NCBI GenBank assembly: GCA_004009845.1
Contig: RMBW01000001.1
Location: 372,001-436,000, forward strand
Reading direction: 5' to 3'
Length of the DNA: 64,000 nucleotides
DNA from: Davidsoniella eucalypti
Lineage: Eukaryota > Ascomycota > Sordariomycetes > Microascales > Ceratocystidaceae
Shown here: piece by piece, positions 56,307-64,000 of the stretch
Layout of the letters: the number at the start of each line of letters is the position of its first letter
Position numbering within the stretch: the first letter of the stretch is position 1
Program-made: the position numbers and the translations under genes
Notes under the pieces: model-generated
The model's input: only the letters and a program-made list of their open reading frames with translations
The model's database searches: none
Told to the model about the DNA's origin: nothing

Positions 56307-59196
56307 AGTACACATGCGCCATACACTAGCGTTGGGATATTGCTATATTATGAATTCTTATGAATGCCTTTTTGCTGTGCCCATATATAGTCTCTTGTTT
56401 TGATCAATCCTTCCTTCTAGTCAGTTTCCTTCAAGTGAAAAAAGTTATTATCCCAAATCAAGCCGAATAAATATAAACCGATACTGACCTACGTAAACTA
56501 TGTTGCAGATATTCACGTGACTCTGTAAAGCCAATTGTGTAACTTGGCAAAGTTTGATCCTTTGTGTCCCAGCAAACATAATTCCTATTTAAAGAATCAA
56601 GAATTCTGCTGTGTAATATCACGAATATCTCTGTGATACAACTGTTCAGTGTACATGGTAGAGAGGGTACCTCTCTGTTCCATCCTGTAATCTGGGCCAC
56701 ACTGACCACAAGGCTCAGGTACCTGACAAGCTCCATATATCAGACCACGCAAAGCTATCATGTTGAGAGATGGGAGCTCTCCCGTATTCTGTGGTGTGCT
56801 AAAAGGGGATATATAAAGATCCCGGAAATTGACCATTATCGTTATTTCAACTATGGTAATATCTGTATATCTAGCTCCGTTGATAGATTTGTGCTGTTGC
56901 TTAGACAAGTGGTAATTTCTGACTATAACCAACTAACTATAACTGGCTATTATATCCTGGTTGGGGAGTAAAATAGGGTCAGTTGAGGAGGTGAGGAGGT
57001 TGGAATTCGTTAAAATGACTTTAGTAGTCATTAGTCAGTACCTAAAGTGATATAGACAATGATGAGAACTATAATGATAAACTTCATACGATCCTACCAA
57101 AAGTCTCATAGAACAAAAACATATTTTTCTGTAGTGTTACCTGTATAAGATAGAATCTGACAACGGCGTGTCTTTATTTGTACACAATGTAGTTAGTCAA
57201 TATAGTAGTACGAAGATTGGAAACTGCTCTAGTACAGGTACAGATATATTCGGTTAATCTTCTACTATGTAGTGCTATTCATATATGTGGCAGTTATAAG
57301 GTATTCGTTTCTATGTTTCCATGATGGAATCATGAGTTACATGATATATCACTATACCATTGAAACAAATACTATGCAGCTATCAACTCGCGTTGATCGT
57401 TCTTTCCGAAAAGTAACAAAATGGCATCATGAGGAAGCTATTGGCTGAGTTGGTTTCTTTGAACTTTTTAGTAGTTAATCTTTACACTGGGTTAAGTTTT
57501 AGACCCTGCCTTTATCGGTAGATGCTAAAACATCATGTTTTTAGTGTTTTTGTATGACATCATTGCTGAAACCAGATTAGAAGTTGCATAAATCAATGAG
57601 GCATGAGTGGCCAACAAAATGGCAGCTACGATCTTTAATTTTCTCACCGATTTTTATTCCCCACTAGCGATAGCTAATAAAAACACCAATACGTTTGATA
57701 TTCTTGAAGAACATAAGATGATGTGAGGGGATGAAAGTTGTAAGATAGGGCCAGGGAGAGGGCTAGTTGATGCTAAGTAGGAAAGATCTGTAACTATCTA
57801 CATACACATAGGTAAGGCTCTATCAAGAGCTCTATTTCTACCTTGATAAAATTGAAAAAAGGTAAGACTCTAAGCTCTTTGTTGCTTTGTTGAGCTCACA
57901 GTGGTAGCAGGTGGGCGAGTGGGGCAAGCGGCTCATTTTGAAGCCCGTGATTGGCCATAACGCTCTAGTTAAGCGCGAGCATGGAACAAAAAGTCGAATG
58001 TCGCATGCAATGTTTGACCCATACGAAGACTGAGAAAGAGCGTGCGCACCTGCTTTGTTGTGGTTTTTCATTCATTTTTCATTCTCCATTCTTCGTGCTT
58101 TCCGCTTTGACTTTTAAGGACATCTGTATCATCAACTTGAAAACTCCACCAAAACCAGAGAAAAGAAGCTACTGCTCTTTGCATTTTAACATCCGCGACT
58201 TCAGCAGGCGCTTCGGTTTATCGTTATAGTTTATCGCGGGTGATTCTGGTCCTGAAGTCCTGTGACATTCTGTTTTTCTTTGTGTATCGATTGAAGAAAA
58301 AAACAGTCCAGGATTGGCTGGTGGTGTTACCACACTGTCCGCGCTACAAATTTGAGGGCAACGGGGCTCAACTTTCTTTCATTGCCCAGTACCCGGCCGG
58401 CTATCGATTGGCATTACAGTTGCTTCGTCCCGCATATACCTACATTGACCCGACGCCATCATACCACGTTGAGGGTCTTTTTTACGCATAGTGCTATACC
58501 TCTTATCTGTATTCTGTCCTTTGCTGTGCCGTATATGCCGGTTTCCGTTCAGCCATCTCAGAACACGCGATAGCTCTCTTCGAGTACTGGCCCAGCGCTG
58601 AAACGACGGGGATATCCTATCTAGCTTGTCAATTTGTTTCAAATAGCTTTCCTTGCGTGGCTGATCCACTTCAGCGTCATTGCTTGCCAACCTTACGCTG
58701 ACTTTCATTAACTTTGTCAAGCCAAACATTCCCAAGTCACTTGTCCTTTGAGGGCTCTTTCATGTCGAATCTTAACCTGTGCTTTGTATGTTTACATTTT
58801 TCTTGGTGTTTTTTCTGTACGACTACTACTAAGACACTAATATTTCGCGTGCTAGACCTATACCTTTCTACATTCTCCCTCCAGTCGATAGTGTCCCAAT
58901 TTTCAACATCCTTTCCTTTCTACGGCTTGACGTACTGTGCGGTCGCTCTAAATACATCTCCATTTCTATCGTCTCTTTTCACCAGCGCCATATCCGCCAA
59001 ATACTTTATCCTTTAGAAGCCCATTTTGATTCAATATCAAACCCTCAACAACGTGTAGCCATAGCTCTGATCGGCCAGTGGAGTGCTGTCCTCAAAGCTA
59101 AGCGCATGATATCGTACACTGCGCTTTAGATTGTCTAGTCACCAATAGACTACTGCACGCGCTTCACCCAATCTTCGACATTGTCCACCGCTCGCC
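56307..59196. other. Gene-free segment with BCK1 promoter, 2.9 kb
   Basis: No supported gene. TCACGTGA palindrome at 56513-56520. The last kilobase (about 58240-59190) is pyrimidine-rich and probably holds a long BCK1 leader, with several short upstream frames (e.g. 58714-59016). A box-C-like ATGATGA near 57060 was considered as snoRNA and rejected. Confidence 0.55.
56513..56520 (+). promoter_or_regulatory. Palindromic TCACGTGA E-box
   Basis: Perfect palindrome about 200 bp past the F-box/ankyrin gene's stop; nearest promoter is BCK1, 2.7 kb away. Function uncertain. Confidence 0.25.
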
Positions 59197-62100
59197 ATGT
59201 ATCAAGGTGGCCAACGCCATGTTTCGGGCGGCGATCCATCCCGTGGCTATCAAGCAGCCCCTCCACCGCCAATATCTCCTCCTACAATAAACAACCAACC
59301 ATCAGGACTCAATCTCCCGCCGCCGCCTCCGAGATATCCCAACTCCCAACAACAACAACAACAACAGCAGCAGCAGCAGCAGCAGCAACCACAGCAACAA
59401 CAACAAACACAAAATGGCATGGTGCTACCTCCGCCACCATCCGGTCCTCCGCCTAATTCTATAGGATCCAACCACAACTGGGCCTATGCGAACCGAAGTA
59501 ACCCGACCGGATCTATACAAGCATACAATCCTAGAGTACATGCTCAACTGCATGGCATCATGGGCTCATTAATAGCGGGAACGATGGGCTCACCGGGCGG
59601 AGGTACCTTACCTCCCATGAACTCCGGCTCTATCACGAGTTCTACAATGCCACCACCACCTCCCCCGCCCACGTCGAGTCCACCAGCAGAATACAATATG
59701 TCTGCTACTTATATGCCAGGACAGGAGTCAGAAATGTATTCTGAAATTGGACTAAATCCGATTTTCAGTCGCCCGCCACCGCCTAATACAAGCCCGCCTA
59801 TAAACTCGGCGCTCTCTAGGACCGGCTCAAATAACTCAGATGCTCCGTATTCCCAGATGACTTACAATTCGATCTATTCGCAACGGTTTGCAGCGAAACC
59901 AGAAAGCACAGTGGGTAGCACATACACACCATCCGGCACATATAATCCTACAGCGTCTAGTAACCCAAGCTCTTTGTCTTCTGGACCTATGCTAGAGCCC
60001 ATAATTTCATCTTGGACTATCGATAAAGTTCTTGAATGGTTACAACAGCATGATTTCTCACGTGAGTGGCAAGTTACCTTTGCTCAGCTTCAGGTAGAGG
60101 GACAGAAATTCCTTGATCTAGGCCATAAGACTGGAGCAGTTGGTCAATTCCTCAAGTCTACTTTGTATCCAAAACTCAAGCAAAAATGCTCCGAGCTCAA
60201 TGTTCCGTGGGACGAGTCTCGGCAACGTGAAGAAGGGCGCCGTTTGCGCCGCTTGATCAAATCCTATATCTACTCTGCACGAAACAATGATGCCTTGCTA
60301 GTGCCACATTATGCTCGTACAGAGCCCGGTAGTGCTTACCCTGGGCATGATACCGAATCACCAAATGTAAGTCAATAAACGATGTAATTTTTTTTACAAC
60401 GGTACCCCCTTGCGTTCCCTCTAAAGCCCATCCATCATATTTGTGTGTTCTGACCCATAATGTTCTGCTTTTTCTTTTGTCTCCTTTAAACAGACTCCTT
60501 TAAATGCGCCTGGTCCTAGTTTTAGTAACCGTCTTGGACAGTCTCGATCGATCCCCAAGGGTATTGCCGTAGAGCCCACACGCCGCGTCAACAACGACTT
60601 TGTTGGTCTTCCTATAGTGCCTTTAGTTGGAAGCCCCGTCCACATTCCTCCTTCGACTACAGCATCATCCCAATCACCAACTCTCGGCCACAGAAGTAAA
60701 GATAGTACAGACTCGGTCAACTCTAATACCGCAATCTATGGAAGCGGTGTTCCTCCGGAGGCTCAAAGAATCAATCTGAGCGAAGCGCCTGGTAGCATTG
60801 TAACCGGCAGTACCATCAGGCGTAATGGTCACGAAGGCGGCCGTCCATCGCCATCAGAATCCGAACCAATGTCTGCTCGCGAGACCAAGGGATTCCAAAG
60901 ATTTTGGAAGAAGAAAAAGCATCAACGGGACGATGGCGACGAAACTGATTCACCAACATCTCCTGGAGTTGCCTACAAACAAACGCCCGCCGGGTCTCTT
61001 TCATGTGGCAGTGATCAGTCATTCGAACCAGGCAAAGGAAATCCGAACGCTCAATCTCGTTTATACGTCCTAATTACCAAAGATGGGTGGGCATATCACA
61101 TGTGTGACATTACAGACTTTGATACCGCGATTGATCTGAGACAAATTATCTGCAAGAACGTGGGAATCTTTGTCACAAGCAGTGTCAAGATCTATACGAC
61201 AGATCTTGGCAGAGCGGACCACGATGATCTTCTAGATGATCCCAAGCTTCTCAATCTCAAACGCACCAAAGCAGACGGCTTTGGCTCAGTCAAACTTTTG
61301 ATACGTGTTGATACCTCTGGTACCGCTGGAACCTACCATCTCAATGGAATGTCAGTCAATGAGGAATTGTACGCAGAAAACAATGGCCTCATTTCCCGCT
61401 CTTCAACTCTTGATGCGGGTACTCGTGATGCTGTAGTTGAGCGGAAACAGCAAGAATACCTTGCTCTCAAACATGGTAACAAAAATGGCCAGAAGATGGA
61501 CAATGGTGTACAAATTATTGGTCGTGAAATGAACTTTGATCAGCGTCGTAATTCGCCATATGATGACAAGAAGCCCGATCATTTCTCAGAGGATAAGAAG
61601 CCAGTCCCATCAAGAAACCCACCAGCTCTTCCCAGCAATCCATCCGCCACTCATTCCAAAGTAAATCTGCTACGAAAGCCAAGCCACGCGGGCCGGATAT
61701 CATTCAACACGCTTGAGTATGTACCAGAGAGATCTGGATCTGTTAGCGGCACCTCCTCCCATCGGCGTACGTATTCCTCACACTCCCCAAGAGGAAGCTC
61801 AATGGTTGGCTCTATCATTACGGGCCTCGGTATGAACCTAGCTTCCGTGGCAAGCTCTAATGCTTTACGTTTACAAGACGCTAACAATTCACAAGCCTCT
61901 TTCTCCGATGCCTCTGGCCGTCGTGTTTCGCAGTCTTCCCAAAATTATGCTCCAGCATTCTTTGCAAAGCCTGAACCGCCGAAGGCTCCTGGTCCTGATC
62001 TAGACTTCGTCGGAAATGACGTTGAATTCACACCGCCTAGTAATACCGCGGCAGGTAGTGACGGCTCTGATGAAGATTCCGACGATGGTCTTTTCTCGCT

Positions 62101-63907
62101 TCCTATTGCTGCCCGCAAGGCAACGGCCATAAAATCAGGCAATGCTGCCGCAAAGAGGTCTAGTCTACACGTCGGTGCTAAGTCTTCGCGTGCTAGTATG
62201 GGCTTGTCCGTCTCTTTTGGCTCACCACCAGGCCTCGACAGTGCGAAAGATTCTAACGGAAAGAATGATGATGACATGAACTTTGATTCTAGCAGAGGAT
62301 CATCTAACCGGAACCCAGATACACCGTCTGATAGTTGGGAGTCTGAGGATAGCAAGCTTAGCCGTAGAAAGTCGTTCGTTGATAAGGGCGTATGGGCTAA
62401 CCGTCCCCCTACCGATGCGCTGCTTAACCACCTCGACGACTTCTTCCCAAACCTCGATCTTGATGCACCGCTTGTTGAAGAAGGAGACAAGGGTGGAGTC
62501 CCCCCTCTCATTCCCGAAAGTGATGAGAGCGGGGCATCTGCTTCCCCGTCCCAACAGCTGCCTCCAAGTTTACCACCAATTCCCACTTCAGAGTCCATTT
62601 ATATGGTTTCCCCCAAGACTACTAAGTACAACGATGCCGACACTCTAGGCTCGGACGAATCCACCCTCAAAGCCAACAATACCAACCGCGATTCGTACCA
62701 ATCAGTGGCTCATCGTAGCATTGGTCGGGCTAACGGTTTAAGCCGTCTCAAGTCTATCCGTCAGGTAGCCCGTGATACCCACGAAGCCCAAAAGCGGTAT
62801 ACTACAGTATCGCAAACTCCGGATCGAGCAACAACCTTGCTCCGTCGGAAGAGCACCAAGATGTTCAACGCCAACATCGTACAAATCAAACCCCAGCGAG
62901 ATAGTCTTATCTTCCCCCCAATCCCTCAGGACATTCTACCCAAACGTCAAACTACATTCCGTTGGTTCAAGGGTCAACTGATTGGCAAGGGATCGTACGG
63001 CCGCGTATACCTAGGTATGAATGCCACCACTGGTGAGTTCTTAGCTGTCAAAGAGGTTGATGTCAACCCTAAAGCTGCTGCTGGTGATAAAAACAAAATC
63101 AAGGAGCTTGTTGCTGGTCTCGATCAAGAAATTGATACGATGCAGCACCTTGACCATGTTAATATCGTACAGTATCTTGGCTGTGAGCGCAAAGAAATGA
63201 GCATCAGCATCTTTCTTGAATATATTCCTGGTGGCAGTGTTGGCTCTTGCTTGAAAAAACATGGTCGATTTGAAGAGCCTCTAGTTAGCTCATTGACTCG
63301 CCAGACTCTTTCTGGACTTGCTTACCTACACCGTGAAGGTATCTTGCATCGTGACCTCAAGGCAGATAATATCCTGTTGGATCTTGACGGTACATGCAAG
63401 ATTTCAGATTTCGGTATCAGTAAAAAGACAGACGATATCTACGGCAATGACAAGACAAACTCCATGCAGGGTTCCGTGTTTTGGATGGCCCCTGAGGTCA
63501 TCAATCCCCCAGAGGGCAAAGGATACAGCGCAAAAATTGATATCTGGTCCCTTGGATGTGTTGTTCTTGAAATGTTTGCAGGCAAGAGACCGTGGGGTAA
63601 CGAAGAAGCTGTTGGTGCTATTTACAAGCTTGCCAACGGCGAAACACCTCCCATTCCGGAGGACATAAATCATAGCCCAATAGCACTGGCCTTCATGTTG
63701 GATTGTTTCCAAGTGTAAGTTGTGCAGAAGCCTTCCGAAATCCAACGACCCGGCACTCGGTACTAACCTCATCCAACGTATAGTAACCCATCTGATCGGC
63801 CAACGGCAGAGAAGCTACTTGCAGAGCATCCTTTCTGCGACGAAGACGTCAATTTCCAATTTGACAGCACAGAAATATATGCTAAGATCAACCCCGGAAA
63901 GGTATAG
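59197..63907 (+). CDS. BCK1: MAP kinase kinase kinase of the cell wall integrity pathway
   Basis: Exons 59197-60366, 60494-63714 and 63784-63907; introns 127 and 69 bp; 1504 residues. The N-terminus is Pro-rich with a polyglutamine tract (59347-59415). A SAM-like domain lies at about residues 270-340 (SSWTIDKVLEWLQQHDFSREW, KFLDLGHKTGAVGQFLKSTLYPKL). A Ras-binding-like region with RLYVLITKDGWAYHM is near residue 575. A long Ser-rich region precedes the kinase domain (about residues 1213-1490): glycine loop IGKGSYGRVY, Lys in AVKEVD, HRDLKADN, DFGISKK, APEVINPPEGKGYSAKIDIW, and NPSDRPTAEKLLAEHPF restored by the last join. Bck1 is activated by Pkc1 and phosphorylates Mkk1/2, driving Slt2/Mpk1. 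Typical fungal length. Everything needed for activity appears intact. Confidence 0.95.
59347..59415 (+). repeat. CAA/CAG microsatellite coding polyglutamine in BCK1
   Basis: Six CAA, seven CAG and one CAA codon in a row give Q14, then Pro, five Gln, Thr and Gln. The pure CAG block (59365-59385) is the part most likely to vary in length. Confidence 0.9.
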
Positions 63908-64000
63908 GATGTGACTGAACTGGCCGGAATTTCCTAGCCTTATCTATCAACCCATTTTTTCCCTTCCTGTTTTACATTGTTATTTATATCTATATTCATA

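Noticed and set aside
57050..57160. C/D snoRNA with ATGATGA near 57060 and CTGA near 57157
   Set aside because: No terminal stem at all and no host context; AT-rich DNA gives such boxes by chance.

Overview
The window is nuclear DNA of a filamentous ascomycete (Pezizomycotina). Evidence: many short GT-AG introns (mostly 56-100 bp), both strands coding, conserved single-copy fungal genes, a Fig1-family protein, a BCK1-type MAPKKK and a FunK1 kinase relic. I cannot place it to genus. All exon limits below are my own joins, each checked for reading phase and family motifs. No complete transposon, tRNA, rRNA or CRISPR array was recognised.

Layout. 0.9-3.4 kb (-): GH5-type steryl/ceramide glucosidase. 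4.7-9.0 (+): SKI3. 9.1-9.9 (-): RMI1. 10.2-11.2 (+): VPS51. 11.3-12.4 (-): NIF3. 13.0-13.5 (+): BolA. 13.9-16.3 (-): AP-1 beta-adaptin. 16.9-17.1 (+): an unrecognised 52-residue membrane microprotein whose first coding exon is only the ATG. 17.3-20.0 (-): DNA ligase I. 20.6-22.4 (+): a broken rad4/XPC gene joined to a FunK1 kinase relic (to 22.75). 23.5-24.5 (+): eIF3k, with a long intron that may hold a C/D snoRNA. 25.0-26.3 (-): TSR4. 26.9-29.0 (-): CCT6. 31.1-33.1 (+): an eight-exon fucose-permease-like transporter. 34.8-35.8 (+): FIG1-like. 37.0-39.9 (-): GH47 alpha-mannosidase. 43.3-43.9 (+): YPI1. 44.4-45.9 (-): monocarboxylate-type MFS. 49.1-50.3 (-): AIM24. 51.4-53.5 (+): Kid/KIF22-like kinesin. 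54.5-56.3 (+): F-box/ankyrin-like protein. 59.2-63.9 (+): BCK1.

The left third is compact housekeeping DNA (RNA decay, vesicle traffic, translation, chaperonin, DNA ligation). From about 29 kb rightward genes are sparser, with gene-free stretches of 1-3.4 kb, and several genes concern the cell surface (transporters, Fig1, N-glycan trimming, cell-wall-integrity MAPKKK). I see no biosynthetic cluster.

The most notable finding is at 20.6-22.75 kb. The nucleotide-excision-repair gene rad4 has a +1 frameshift near its N-terminus. Its C-terminal DNA-binding part (BHD1-3) is missing, replaced at about 22.38 kb by the C-terminal end of a FunK1 protein kinase that carries its own frameshift. This looks like a real rearrangement or decay event, or an assembly join. 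It lies head to head with an intact DNA ligase I gene.
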